A stretch of DNA of 64,000 nucleotides, from the NCBI GenBank assembly GCA_001414345.1, contig LLCB01000007.1:248001-312000 (forward strand). Reading direction: 5' to 3'. This DNA comes from Hymenoscyphus infarciens. Lineage: Eukaryota; Ascomycota; Leotiomycetes; Helotiales; Helotiaceae. Below, one piece after another: positions 24,975-37,754 of the stretch. The first letter of the stretch is position 1. The number at the start of each line of letters is the position of its first letter. Made by a program: the position numbers and the translations under genes. The notes beneath the pieces were generated by a model, which had not been told where the DNA came from, did no database searches, and saw only the letters and a list, made by a program, of their open reading frames with translations.

Positions 24975-25347
24975 TATAATAGTACGAAATATATACTACT
25001 ACTAAAGAGGTATATAGAAGTGCGTTTAAGATAGAATAATATATATAAATACTAGGCTCTAATATAGAAGAAAAGGAAAAACTATTCTTCTTCTATACTA
25101 AGTATAAATATCTATATATAAGAGGTCGGAAACTACTAAGTCCTAATAATAATAATAACTAAGCCCTGTCTAATATAGCTAATACTAAACAAAAGAGCTT
25201 TAAAGCTAAATATATAATATCCGAACCTTAGTCTCTTTAGTATCTTCTATTATATAAGTATTAGGTTAATTATAATCTTAGTCTCGAGGTATTAGAGGTA
25301 TTAGTAGTTCTACGAATACCGGTAATTTAGAATAGCGTACTATTACA
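24975..25347 (+). repeat. Solo-LTR-like repeat, family B, copy 2
   Basis: It starts TATAATAGTACG and ends CGTACTATTACA; the right end keeps the un-mutated CA. ATTAT lies on both sides as an exact 5-bp target duplication (24970-24974 and 25348-25352). The interior matches copy 1 at 14035. Confidence 0.7.
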
Positions 25348-25899
25348 ATTATATATAGTTAAGAAAAGAATAGTAAAGTTATAGAGAGAATTAAATTAAA
25401 TCTATAATATATAAAGTAAGTTATTATAGTTAAAAGAAATTAAGAGATTAAGAATAGAAAGATAGTAGAGTATTATAAATAGTTTATAAGAATAGATATA
25501 CTATATATTATATACTAAGTTATATAACCTTATATAAAGTGTCTTTAGTAGTAATAAATCTAAACTTTATTTATTCTCTATAATTCTAATTTATAACTAT
25601 CTATTCTTATTTCTTATAAGTAATTCTTCTTATACTTTAGCTATTAAATTTTCTTACTAGATAGATATAAATACTATACTTTTCTTTTTATATTAGGAAT
25701 TTAAGTTATATTATTTCTTTTATAAGTATATCTTAGAGTTCTATTAAATCTAGCTACTTATACTTAGATTTAAAGACTTATTAAATATAGTTATCTAGAT
25801 TAATAAATTTAGCTTTCTAGCTTTATAACTATACTAGATTTAGCTAACTTCTTTTTCTAATATATCTTTCTTAATATTAGAACCTTTTTCTAGTAAAAA

Positions 25900-26235
25900 A
25901 TCCTCTTCTTAAAATAAGTCTTAAACTTAATTTTTTATAAGTTTTAAAAGTCTCTCTCTATTATTTATAAGATCTAAAATTTAGTTATTTTATTAGAGCT
26001 ACTAGAAAAGATCTCTTTTCTAAAAAAAGGCTTTAAAATTAACTTTTAATAAGTCTTAATATATGTTTTAATCTATTTATTAAACTTATATAGTATATAT
26101 TTTAGCTATTTCTTAGAACTACTAGAGAAAAATTAATACTTAAAAAAGAGCTTTAAAATCGACTTTTTATAAGTTTTAAAACACCTTTTACTCTATTTAT
26201 TAAACTTATATAGTATATATTTTAGCTATTACTAA
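25900..26235. repeat. About three degenerate tandem repeats of 118-120 bp
   Basis: The last two units (from about 26031 and 26151) share GCTTTAAAAT and TCTATTTATTAAAC followed by TTATATAGTATATATTTTAGC. A weaker first unit begins near 25900. This is a local tandem array inside RIP-altered DNA, and its function is unknown. Confidence 0.5.
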
Positions 26236-29057
26236 AATAGATATTAGATATAGTACTAGTAAGTATAAAGCAGATATTAGCTTATCTTTAATATATTTTA
26301 CTACTAATAAACTACTACTAAGTTAACTAAGATCTTTTTAACTAAGATATTCTTAAAACTATTACTTTCTTATAGATATCTTTAATAATAAAGAGAATCT
26401 TAGATAGTTTCTAGTCTTATAATACTTTAAATTTAACTTTAAGATAGATAACTCTATTACTTCTACTAAAGTAAGTCTTAATATTCTACTATTTTATTCT
26501 ATTACTAACTCTTTCTAAGATAATTTATAAGAAGTTAATAAAGAAATATAAGCTTAAGATACTATAGCTAAAAACCTTAAGTTAGAAGAATTACTTACTA
26601 GTAGTATTTTATTTAAAGAGATTACTAAGATTTCTATAACTATATATAAGAAGAAAGAAGAGCTCTTTCTTAATATTATAGAGTTAGAAATAGATAATAA
26701 AGAAGATAATAAAGAACTAGAGAAATTTTAGTAGCTTATAATTATAAATTTATCTTCTAGACTTAGAGAATTACTAGTAATAGTAGCTTTTATACTAGAA
26801 GATAAGTCTAAATCTCTTATTTATAAATATAATATATTAAAGCTTTTAACTAAGTTTAAGCTTATAGTATTAATTGCTTTTAAAGCCTTTTATATAATCT
26901 ATAAGTAATATATAGTATTAAAGTAAGTATCTACTCTATATAAGAATATAGACGAATTTTATAAGCTTTTAAAAAGTCTAAAGACTTTAATTAGCTAAAT
27001 AATAAAGTAATTACTACTTCTTTTAATCTATTAATAAATAATTAAACTTATATTAGAATAATTACTTTTAATATCTAAAATAGATAAATTTAAACTAGAT
27101 CTAATATAAAGCTTTACTTATTACTTAATATACTAGTTCTACTCTATAATAATAACTTAAAAAGTTCTTAATATATCTAATATTATAAAGAATCTATACT
27201 TTAGCTTTATAGAATTTATTAATACTCTTTCTAAGTTCTACTATTCTAATTCTTAGTCTATATTAATCTATATTATATTAGAATACTATAAAAAAATTTA
27301 AGAGATACTATCTATTTTCTTATTAGATAGATATAAAGTCTACTATAACTCTATAAGCTATTAATACTAAAGTAAAAAATCGCTATATTTTAGACAAGTT
27401 ACTACTATTAGTTTTAATAAAACTAAATATATATCTAAGTATAGAGCTATTATATTACTAGTTTAAAAACTTCTAAGCTTATCTAGAGCTAAAAAAATAT
27501 TAGATTACTTAAATCTTAAAACTTTCTTATAACTTATAGAATATATTCTTTTAAAGAATAGTATTAACTAAGTTTTTTAAAAAGAATATTATTAAAGTAG
27601 CTTTTAATCTATAAATTAATTATACTTATAATTATAAAGTACTAAAGTATAAGAACCTACTATTTAACTTATTATAAATCTATTATATTAGTAATTAAGA
27701 GAGAAAAGACATCTACCTAGTATTACTATCTAGTCTTTTAAAAGTAGAACTAGAGATATAGATATATACTCGATTAGACTTTATTATACTTACTTCTTCT
27801 AATTCTCTAATATTATCTATATCTCTATTATATTTTATTAATAGTTTTAGATTATACTATAATATATATAGAACTCTTATAAATGTTTATCTTCTTCTTA
27901 TAAATTAGAATCTCTAAGAGCGTTCTTACTATACTAATATATTCTCTCTTATAGTTTACTTTTATAGTAGTAGCTTTAGTAAAGTAATATTAAATATTAG
28001 ATTTTTAGTATTACTTAATAAGAGTATTAAGATTACTTTTAATAGTTAAAAATAAATACTTTATACTTTTATCTTTACTTTTACTATAGATATATCTTAG
28101 TAAAATAATAACTTTAGCTTTAAAAGTTAAAATATTAAAATTAGCTATTATAGTTATTTTATTTATATTAACTTTAGAAAAGATCTTAAGTATAATATTA
28201 TTTAGAATAGTAGATATTATTTCTAGTAGCTTATAATAAGAGAATATATAAAGAATATTATAAATTTTATAATAAGAGAGAAATTTTATAAGAAGTAGAG
28301 TATATTTATAAAATAGTCTATATTAGCTTCTATTATATCTATACTTAATATTATTTACTCTTACTTTATTAATCTAGCTTATAGTAAATTTAATAGAATA
28401 AGTAAGCTATTATAGATATTATTAATTAATATCATTCTTATACTTATTACTAGATTAATTTATATTATTAAACTTAAAACCTTCTTCTTCTTAAAAAATA
28501 GAGTTATCTTTAGTTACTAATTAAATATCTAAAATCTTAGTAAATATTAGAATTAAATAGAATAGTAATTAGTACTACTATATTTCTTAGAATCTAGCTA
28601 TAACTAGAATATACTTAAGTAGCTTTTTAAGACGTAATTAAGAAAACCTATAATAAGAAGAGATATAAGTTAAATAAACAGCTATAATCTTTCTTATTAA
28701 ATTCTTTACTTATTTAATAATATTAATCTTTATTATACTTTAGCTAAGTATTAATACTTAAATCTATAAAGAGCTATTATAATAAACTAAGAAAGATTTT
28801 AGTAAATTATAGAAGCTACTATAGTATTTATTATTTAAAAATCTATCTTAGAGCTTTAAAGTACTATTATAAGTCTATTCTTAGAATTCTTTATTAGAGA
28901 TAATAACTAAGAATTAGAAGATAATAATACCTTTTTACTAGAATAGAATAAGTATACTATTAAATATAACTAAGATAATATAAGAAAAAAGAGAAAAGAT
29001 ATTAGTAAGATAGTATAGTATTAGAAGTTTAAAACTTATTTAAATACTTATTAAGAA

Positions 29058-29767
29058 CTGCCACCTACACCATATGCTGGTCAAAGTAGCCATGCCTATG
29101 GTACACCAGGGGATGTAGGAATTCGTAACTGGCGAATAGTTAATTAACTCTCTACTACTCCTTCTATTGTTTATCCGAGACTCTATAAATCTAGTCCACT
29201 ATCCTAAAAGGCTTAAATAATTAAGATTTTATTATGTTTATTATTCTAAAAGAGTTAGGACAATTATAGAAGTACAAGTACTTCGAGAATACAGTCACGA
29301 ATTCCTGCAGCCCCTGGTGGTACAGCTAGTACTCGAGTACTATTGCACTGAGCTACCAAGCTTCCACATCAGCCTACCAAGCTCCTCCCGCAACAGGTTA
29401 TCGGACACCCGACTACCAAGCCAGCCTCTTTACAACATCTACGTTCCTTCCGGCCTCCCAGCCTGGAGAGAGTGGTGCGACTGGTGGGAAGAACCAGCCG
29501 ATGCGCGAGGAAGTTGGTGATAGAGAAGAAGACAAGGAGGACGATCAGATGGAGGAGATAGATATTCAACAAGCTGCAACGTCAACTGCAGAGTCCGACC
29601 ACTATGTTGTCAAAGCTACCAGAACAACTCATAATGACTTCATTTTTAAGGACAAGAAAGGAAGGTCGAGATCAACCACACGGGATGATTGGAGGAGAAC
29701 GACTTACAATGGACGGGTTGCTTGGAAACATCACAAGCATATCTGCTTCGATGATATTTTCCGATAA
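29058..29767 (+). pseudogene. Broken 3' end of an unrecognised protein-coding gene
   Basis: From 29058 the sequence suddenly becomes codon-like (PPTPYAGQSSHAYGTPGDVG). It is interrupted by a 174-bp insertion (29125-29298). It resumes with IPAAPGGTASTRV, then changes frame to SYQASTSAYQAPPATGYR and runs to a stop at 29765-29767. The tail is acidic (EEDKEDDQMEEID) followed by a basic end containing DDWRRTTYNGR. The 5' part has been replaced by RIP-mutated repeats. A frame change near 29340 shows that the remnant is not simply spliced, although an intron there is not excluded. I cannot name the family. Its stop faces the stop of the minus-strand gene at 29843. Confidence 0.6.
29125..29298. mobile_element. 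Small inverted-repeat insertion (MITE-like) with a GAATTC target duplication
   Basis: GAATTC at 29119-29124 and 29299-29304 flanks 174 bp. The inner ends are GTAACTG and CAGTCAC, inverted repeats differing only by a G/A (RIP-type) change. Removing the insert and one GAATTC rejoins the codons on each side in the same frame. The interior has further inverted words (TCCTAA and TTAGGA). It is too short to code and was probably mobilised in trans. Confidence 0.7.
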
Positions 29768-29842
29768 TCAAGCAGGAGGATGGAGAGCATGTTGCAGATT
29801 TCCTTATTCTTCTCTCGGGACCTCCGCAAGCCCGCCCACAAA

Positions 29843-32003
29843 TTACACACCTTGTTTCATCGTACTCTCCTCTGGGATGTCTTGAAGTTCTCCCGTCCAG
29901 CGTAAGATTTTGTCGTAGCGTTCTGAGAACCACCAGGCGATATGCTGCGCAAGAGTGTATTAGTAAATGCTGCGTATCGAAATTTATCTTCTGCCTTACC
30001 TCTCCGACACTGAAGACTCGATATTCGGAATCTGAAGTCGTCTCGGCCGTGGATGATGTGAAGCTAACTTCGGTGACAATCTGACGGTCTCTGTACCTTG
30101 ACATCTCGAAATAGATATTAGTAACAGATGGCCCATTACTGTCATATATGCAGGAGCTCTGCGAGGAACAAGAGGTATGCCACTGCCCAAGGACGCTGGT
30201 GCGACCGCCACGGTAATGTATCATTAACCCAGTACAGCGCTTCTCGACACGACACATATCGACTCTTTCCAAGCCATGCAGAACAGCGGATGATAAGAAG
30301 AGCCCAGCATTCGGGGTCCCGATCGGAGGAGAAGGAAACACACAATTGTGATACTGAGGCTGGAGGGGTGTCGCTCGTGGGATAGTACTATCACCAGTGA
30401 CCCCAAGCCTCATAATTGTTGTACCGGATTTTACATTTTCGTAATACAACCCTGCAATGCATCCTTCGTGCCGAAGAAGAATCCACTTGTAGCCATTATC
30501 AATCACCATAGATGGTAGGACATACGATCCAAAGGTGTGAAGTCTTCCACGTGTCGTTTCAATCTAGCACAACAGTATCAGTAAGAGCAAATGCAACAGC
30601 TAATAGAAACTGACCGCTAATGCTGGCGCCGCAAATGCGGAACTCGGGGAATTGACAACGCGAAGCCATACGTAAGCTATGCGCTCATCTGGACAAAGCG
30701 AAAAGTGTAGCGCACAGCCACTGCGATATCCTGATAACCGTGAAACGCGAGTGAAATGAACTTCTAAACCAACTATGCCATGTCCAGAGACATACACAGA
30801 AAGTCCCTTTGTATACTCGTCCTTGAAATACAAAGATAGGTATCGGAAAAAACGTCGCTCGGCAGTTGTGGGGACGGAACGGATAATATCTCGATCAAAA
30901 TCAAATAATGCGGCATCTGGATCGAGGAGAGTGGATGGGAAATCGGGTTGATCCCACACCACCTGATTTTTGGAGAAAGGTTCAGCGAGTGATATAGCTG
31001 TGTAGTTTAGATCCTTCCCAGGTTAGTCAGCATCGTATCAAAGATGTTACACGAACTTACGCTATAGCCATACCGAAGGGTCGAGACTGCTCCTCGTATA
31101 ATCCCATGCCAGATACAGTCCACACTGGGAATCTTTCCAATCCAGTCACTTTTCCAATCGACACCGAGAAACTGAATCGCACAAAGACCTCCAAGACTTG
31201 TAATGTATTTCAATCCAGTCGTGTCCCCCATAGGCCCACGATTTTCCTCAGAGTCTCCGTCCATAATAAAGTCTTGGATATATTCCGTACCAAAAACCGA
31301 GACCATATTGGCAGACAAGTAAGGTCCTTGTTGTAGTATTGTTCCGCGACTCAGAGGAGCTCGTAGATGACTAACGAGACGTGATGATTCGCCTTTCACG
31401 AGGAGAAAGGCACTGTATGGTGTCATCAACCCAGTATAGCGCCAGATATAGGTTCTAAGCTCTGTGGGTAACCTTGACATAAAGAGCGGTTGCTCCCCGT
31501 GACAAGCTAGCATCCTAAGTCTGGTCGCTGAGTCGAGATTGTGACCCCTCTCCTGAATATCCTCCCATATCGAAGGGTCCGGTGCAAGGGCTCGGGCGAG
31601 TCTGTAGATCACTGAGACAGAACAGCCTTTCAGTTCCCATGTCAGGACCGAATAGCACCAGCTGTGGAAGCAGAAGGCAAGTTGATCAGTTCGGCATTTC
31701 TGGTTGACTCGTGGTTCGCGAGAAATCGTAACTGTTTGAGTTCGTGGACGGCCGGTCAAAGTAACGTTAACATCGTCTTTATTACTTGGGAGGTAGGCAG
31801 GTTTGGTAAGCTCGATGCTACCCTCGCCTTCGACGTTCAGACACAGTACTACAGGAATTGTTAGCAGCATAAGCAACTCGAAGTCTCCAGACTATACCAG
31901 CGCGAACAATAGATTGCCAGGCGTCGGGGCCGGGCACATAGTGCAGCGGGAATTGCTCATGGCAGAACGCGCAACAGTCGGTGGCAAGGAAGGAACACTC
32001 CAT
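29843..32003 (-). CDS. Uncharacterised 635-residue fungal protein, 5 exons
   Basis: The exons are 32003-31898, 31848-31061, 30962-30615, 30563-30000 and 29944-29843. All phases agree, and the introns of 49, 98, 51 and 55 nt have GT..AG ends. For intron 2 the acceptor CAG at 30963 is used, because an earlier ACACAG breaks the frame. The N-terminus is Cys-rich (CSFLATDCCAFCHEQF). Next come FCFHSWCYSVL and an F-box-like stretch, LFMSRLPTELRTYIWRYTG, near residue 155. The C-terminal half contains CTGLMIHYRGGRTSVLGQW, a pattern I associate with many uncharacterised ascomycete proteins. No catalytic motif is apparent, so a sorting or adaptor role is only a guess. The gene is intact although flanked by RIP blocks 2 and 3, and its start lies only about 40 bp from block 3. 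Confidence 0.8.
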
Positions 32004-32396
32004 AGTTGCGGAGGGTGTAGGATTGGAATCAATTTGTGCGACGTAGTATAGTATTAGTTATAGGTATATTCTAGTTTATCTAATAGCTATAGTCTATATA
32101 TAAAATCGTGACTTTTCTAAAAGTAGCGATTTTATCTCTTCTAATATATTACTATTTAACTACATCTATAAAAACTAAACTATATTTAATCTACTAGGTA
32201 AATATATTAAATCGAAGCTAGTATTTAGTACTAATATTATATAATATGAAACCTATATCACGAAAGCTTTATGCTAGCTATGCTGTTACGTATAGCCGAA
32301 GTAGCAGCGACTCGGCCTTGGCATACTTAGCGCTAGGGCTGACTCGCTATCCGACTTACGATGCTAAGGCCGACTCGCTATCTAACTCGCGAGACT

Positions 32397-32656
32397 TATA
32401 ATAGCTAGCTGTTTATAATTGCCGAGGTTAAGTGACGGTTAGGCTTTAAAATAGTATTATTAGATATTTTATTATTTAGTTCTAAACTCTTTTATTTTTA
32501 TTTAAACTCTTATATATATACTTTATCTTTCTTTATTTTAAAAAAGCTAATTTATTCTTTTTCTTAGTATTTAAGCTTAGTATTTATATAGATTATTTAA
32601 AATTTATATACTTCTATATATCTCTTTAATAGTAGTATTTAATTTTTACTATTATA
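32397..32656 (-). repeat. Solo-LTR-like repeat, family B, copy 6
   Basis: It starts TATAATAGCTAGCTG and ends ACTATTATA. The shared inner word near the right end is ACTTCTATATATCTCTTTAA. No target duplication is evident. Confidence 0.55.
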
Positions 32657-32758
32657 TTAAAAGAATAAATTTATTTCTACTAAAAATAGTCTATTATAAT
32701 ATCTTTTTTAAAAGTATTACTAAATATATTTAGACTTAATCTAGCTTAGATTTAGATT

Positions 32759-33140
32759 AGTGTTAGTATTAGGTAATAATTACCTTACTTACTAATAGGC
32801 TTTAGGTTTAAACCTTAGTCTATACTAGTTCTTTCTAGTATTATCTAGAAGGTTCAGTTACGTTCTCGGTTACGGTTAAGCGAACACGTGATCCCTAGAA
32901 TCTTCTAGTAACCCCTTTGATTTATAAGCTATAGAAGCTTCTAGTATTTACTCTAGAAGTATATATAGCCCTCTTCTATCTTTTAGTTAGAAATCAAGTC
33001 AAAATTCACTAAGTCTTTTATACTTATACTTCGACTTCTTAGAAACGTGATTTAGCGATTATCTAACCTACTCTGTGCCGATTCAACTTACGTACTTCTG
33101 ACCTACTCTGTAGCCTACTCTATAGTCTACCCTGTACGTA
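32759..33140 (+). repeat. Possible LTR of another retroelement
   Basis: A TGTTAG start is followed by CACGTGATC, paired CTAGAAG/CTTCTAG words, a TATATATAG box near 32962 and a run of ACCTACTCTGT repeats. This arrangement resembles a retroelement LTR. No second copy is in the window, so the borders are guesses. Confidence 0.3.
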
Positions 33141-33846
33141 TATAACCTCTTATAATTAGTATAGTTATAATTCTAAAAATCTTATAAATAACTAGTAATA
33201 TTAGAGTTTAGTATCTATTAAATAACTAGTAAAATTATATCTAGTAATATATTAAGTAGAGTAGACTATTCTAAGTACTTCTAAAACTTCTAATAACTCT
33301 CTTTATATAGAAATTACTATAAAAGATTTAGAAAGTTAATAATAAATAGTTATTTAAAAGACTTCTAAAGCTACTTCTAACTTTTTTTAATATAATATTA
33401 GATATATTAAAACTAGAAGTAACTTTAAGTCTCTCTAATACTTTACTTCTAAGTATTAAGTAATCTACTAAGAAAACTAGTAGACCTTACTCTAAAAAGT
33501 CTATAATTTATATTTAAATATCTAAGAATAAAAAGTCTTATAATAATAAAAATAAGAGCTTAGCTTCTTAAACTCTTAGAATCTAATAAGACTTCTCTAA
33601 TATAAATAAGATATAAAATATAGTATAAGCTTTAGAGATAGAGAACTAAAAGAATAATAATTAAATTATATAAATAGAGACTATAATAAAAGAACTTTAG
33701 AGCTAATAACTTAGAGATATAAAAACTCTAAATTCTTTTTAATTAGAAAATAACTCTTCTTTACTTTAAAGCTTTATACTAGAGTCTTTTTACTTAGAGA
33801 ATACTAATATCTCTAATATATTTTTAAGATAGTTAACTACTTTACT

Positions 33847-34231
33847 TATAATAGTACGAAATATATACTACTACTAAAGAGATATATAGAAGTACGTTCG
33901 AGACAGAATAATATACGTAAATACTAGGCTCTAATATAGAAGAAAAGGCTAAACTAGCCTTTTCTAACTCTAGGAGAGTAGGCTACTATATATAAGAGGT
34001 TCAGATAATATAAAAGAGGTACGAAACTAAATAACGATATATATTAGCTATTATAAAAGCCTAAACCCTACAAAGTATATCCGAAAGTCTAGATAGACGT
34101 ATAGACGTACGTAACCTTCTTAAATTAGATAATATAAAATAATAATAGCTAAAAGCTAAATATATAGCTGAACCTTATATATAGCAGATACTTCTAGCTA
34201 ACTAGAATAGCCTAGGTAATAGACTATTATA
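33847..34231 (+). repeat. Solo-LTR-like repeat, family B, copy 3
   Basis: It starts TATAATAGTACG and ends CTATTATA. The flanks are TTACT and TTATT, a 5-bp duplication with one C-to-T change. The interior matches copy 4 in inverse orientation. Confidence 0.65.
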
Positions 34232-35743
34232 TTATTCTTATTTCTTTTAAATAATCTCTAGAAGTAGTTTAAAGACTTCTTATTCTAATAGAGAGATATT
34301 TAGATTCTAAGATAGTATATTTATAATAAAAATATTATAAAATAATAATCTCTTTAGAAGCTTTAATCTATAAAAGTGTTTTATATACTCTAGTATTTTA
34401 AAGAGTTCTATATACTATTTAGCTAGCTTTTAAAAGTTCTTAGTTAAAAAGTAGACTCTATTACTAACGTTCGAGTTAATAGCTCTTTAGTATTAATTTA
34501 GACTCTTCTATATTCTTTACTAGACTTTACTTAGATTAACTTTAACTATATTCTAGATAGAGTATATATTTTAAGCTTATTTTACTATTTTATTAAAGTT
34601 TAATTATTCTTTAGAAAAAGAAGTCTTAAAAGTATTCTAATTACTCTTTTAGATTTATACTTTTTAACTAGTTATAAGATAGAGAATACTTTCTAAGCTT
34701 TATAAATAAGTAAAAAAAGATTATATTAAAGAAAAGTTTACTAATTTCAGAGATTACTTCTTAAATATAGCTATACTTAGAAAGATACTAGACTTAGAAT
34801 AGTTCTTCTATATAAAAGAGAAGATTATATCTTAGCTCTAAAACTTAGCTACTATATTTAAAAGATAGTAGAATTATAATTTTATTAAAATAGTATCTAA
34901 TCTTTTAGCTCTAGATAGAGAAAGAAGCTAAAACTCTAAATTAACTAATATAACTAAGCTCGTTAATACTAGTACTTTAGTTAAGAAGAATGTCTCTCTA
35001 TTATTATCTAGTTTAGCTTTAAATCCTCTATAAAAAATAGCGAATCTCTATTAACTTTTTATACTTATTTCTCTTCTTCTCTACTTACGAACGCTTAAAA
35101 ACTATAGTTATAGACGAAGTTCTTACTAGTATAAAGATTATCTTAGAAGTAGATAATAAGTTCTTATAGAGTACTCTAATTTAGTACTACTTTAGAGAGA
35201 AAATAAGATAATAACTTAGTAATAAGTTACTAAGTAGTAGCTCGTTTACTAAGTAGTAGCTTATTTAACTAGCTAAAACTCTACTAATTCTCTACTTTAG
35301 TAAGAAGTCTTACTTTCTTTACTTTCTTTACTTCTAGCTAGAACTAGAAGTCTATTTTTTAAATTAGATACGAATTAGATAAAAGATACTCTCTAGTAGA
35401 ATAAAATATAGAAGTAAGCGCTTAGCTAAGTTATTACTATCTTTAATAATACTTTCTAATACGTCTCTAACTCTAGTTTAAACTCTCTTTAATTTATAAA
35501 ATAGCTTAGATAGACTATAGTTCTTTAGTAAAAATATAAATACTTATAACTTAATATAAAATAACTAGATATAAAGTTCTTTTAGTAAGTATCTATATTA
35601 GTTAGCTATAATTTAGATCTTAACTAATATCTTACTAAATGATTTTAATAATATAATAATATACTACTATTATACTATCTCGATTAAGTACTTCTAATAA
35701 TAAAAGCAAAGATATAGAATAAGTCTCTTTTAAAAGAGAGAGA
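34232..35743. other. RIP-mutated spacer between family-B copies 3 and 5
   Basis: No gene or complete element is recognised. A short duplicated word (AAGTAGTAGCTC/T) lies at about 35228-35262. Confidence 0.5.
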
Positions 35744-35979
35744 TATAATAGCTAGCTATTTTAAATAGCCGAGGTTATATATTATTTAGTTTTAGCTATA
35801 GACTTTTATATAGTCTAAACTTCTAAATATAAATATATATATATACTCTATCTCTTTCTATTTATAAGAGACTAATTTATTTATTTCTTTTATATTAAGT
35901 CTTATAATCGTATATATTATTCTATTTAATATACTTCTATATATCTCTTTACTAGTAGTATACTATTTATACTATTATA
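35744..35979 (-). repeat. Solo-LTR-like repeat, family B, copy 5
   Basis: It starts TATAATAGCTAGCTATT and continues AGCCGAGGTTA as in copy 6. It ends ACTATTATA. It is the shortest copy. Confidence 0.55.
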
Positions 35980-36278
35980 AATATAAATATAAAAGGTTAA
36001 TTATCTCTTAATAATTATAAAAAGTATTATACTCTAGCTTAGACTTATATTAGAGCTTAAAATAGTTTCTAGTAAGTCTAGTTATTATTTTCTAAATAAA
36101 AGCTTTTTAAGTTAAAAATATATTATAATAACTAGTATTTACTAAAAATCTATTATATACTAATATCTTCTATTAGCTATATATAAATATAAATAATATT
36201 ATTTAAAAGTTTAATCTTTTTTATAATCTTACTTTTTATAAGTTAAAAGATATTTAAAGTAGCTTTAATATTAAGTAA

Positions 36279-36607
36279 TATAATAGTATATCGTTCTATA
36301 TAGCCGAGATAATATAGTATATACCGTATATATAAGGTTTCACTAGTTATTATTTTATATTATCTAATTTAGAAAGATTACGTACGTCCGAGCTTTTAGA
36401 CGTATTAGCCGACGTATAACGTTATTTAGTTTTAGATCTTTTTTATATTATCCGAATCTCTTATATATAGTAGCCTACTCTCCTAGAGTTAGAAAAGGCT
36501 AGTTTAGCCTTTTCTTCTATATTAGAGCCTAGTATTTATATACGTTATTCTATTAAACACACTTCTATATATCTCTTCTATAGTTGTATATATTTCGTAC
36601 TATTATA
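36279..36607 (-). repeat. Solo-LTR-like repeat, family B, copy 4
   Basis: The ends are TATAATAG and CTATTATA. The flanks AGTAA and AATAA form a 5-bp duplication with one G-to-A change. It is the inverted relative of copy 3, sharing the word GAGTTAGAAAAGGCTAGTTT. Read in this direction, a TATATATAG box stands where an LTR promoter would be. Confidence 0.65.
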
Positions 36608-37416
36608 AATAAGAAGTTTAAAAGATTCTTAGTAGTAGACTTTTTAAAAAATAACTATAGTACTAGATAAAATAAGTTAGTTATAACTTAGACTTTATCT
36701 AATATTTAACTAATAACTTTTAAAAGTTACTATATCTACTCTAAGACTTTTATACTAACTATCTAAAGTAACTAAGACTATTTTAACTTCTTTCTAAATA
36801 GAAATATATATATAAAAGATAGATAAGAACTAGTTAGAGAAGTAAAGAGTTAATTTAAAAAACTCTATTAATATTCTCTAATTCTAGTTACTCTTAATAA
36901 GAAATTTATAATATAAATCTAAAAAAGAATACTAACTAGTAGAATTACTTAAAGTTAATAAGATAAAGAACTAAGACTAAGTTATAAATAAAATAGAATC
37001 TACTAAATCTCTTTTCTAAGCTAGAGTCTTTTCTCTCTTCTATTCTCTTTTCTTCTCTTTATTCTTCTATTTATAAAAAGTCTAAATCTTCTTCTTCTTC
37101 TTTAAATAAGAGCGCTACTTATCTTAGTAGCTATTTATAATAAACATAGTAAAGAACGCTTATAAACTTTTTAAATAAGTCTTAAAAGAGTTCTAAACCT
37201 AGGTTTAAATAGAGGTCTTATTAACTATAGTATTATATAAAGTCTATTAAAATATTAGCCTAGACTATTTTTAAAACTCTACTAATTATAAAAGAAGTAC
37301 TTATAATAATCTTAGTATAAAATACCTAAGTCTTTTTAAAAAAAATAAACTAGATTTCTAATATAGAAGAAAAGAAATTATAATTAGAGAAGAGTTAACT
37401 ATTAATATACTAATTA

Positions 37417-37754
37417 TAATAATAGCTAGCGTTATATAACTATTATTTATTACTTAATTATTACTATTATATTATATAATACTTTAGTAGTATACTATCT
37501 TCTAATTAATAGTAAATTAAAAACCTTCTTTCTATTTCTAGCTATTATTATATAATAGATAATAGTAAATAATAATACTATTATATACTAATACTATTTT
37601 AACTATAAAGCAAAGTCTTAAGAATAAGTCTTTTTTAAAAGAGACTAATTTATTCTTTTTCTAAATCTTTTAGCTTAGAAATACTATATACTATTCTAAT
37701 TCTACGTACTTCTATATATCTCTTTAATAGTAGTATACGATTCGTACTATTATA
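37417..37754 (-). repeat. Solo-LTR-like repeat, family B, copy 7
   Basis: The right part (ACTTCTATATATCTCTTTAA to CGTACTATTATA) matches the other copies. The left end near 37417 (AATAGCTAGCG) is less certain by a few bases. Confidence 0.5.

Larger units (their letters stand above)
20690..29045. repeat. RIP-mutated repeat block 2 (8.4 kb)
   Basis: It shows the same CA/TG depletion and stops in all frames as block 1, with a slightly less altered patch at about 20880-21080. It contains a Tc1/mariner element (22256-23623) and the family-B repeat copy 2 (24975-25347). No gene can be read in 20690-22250, 23630-24970 or 25350-29045. Tandem degenerate repeats lie near 25900-26235. The right border at 29045-29058 is abrupt and cuts into a coding sequence. 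Confidence 0.9.
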
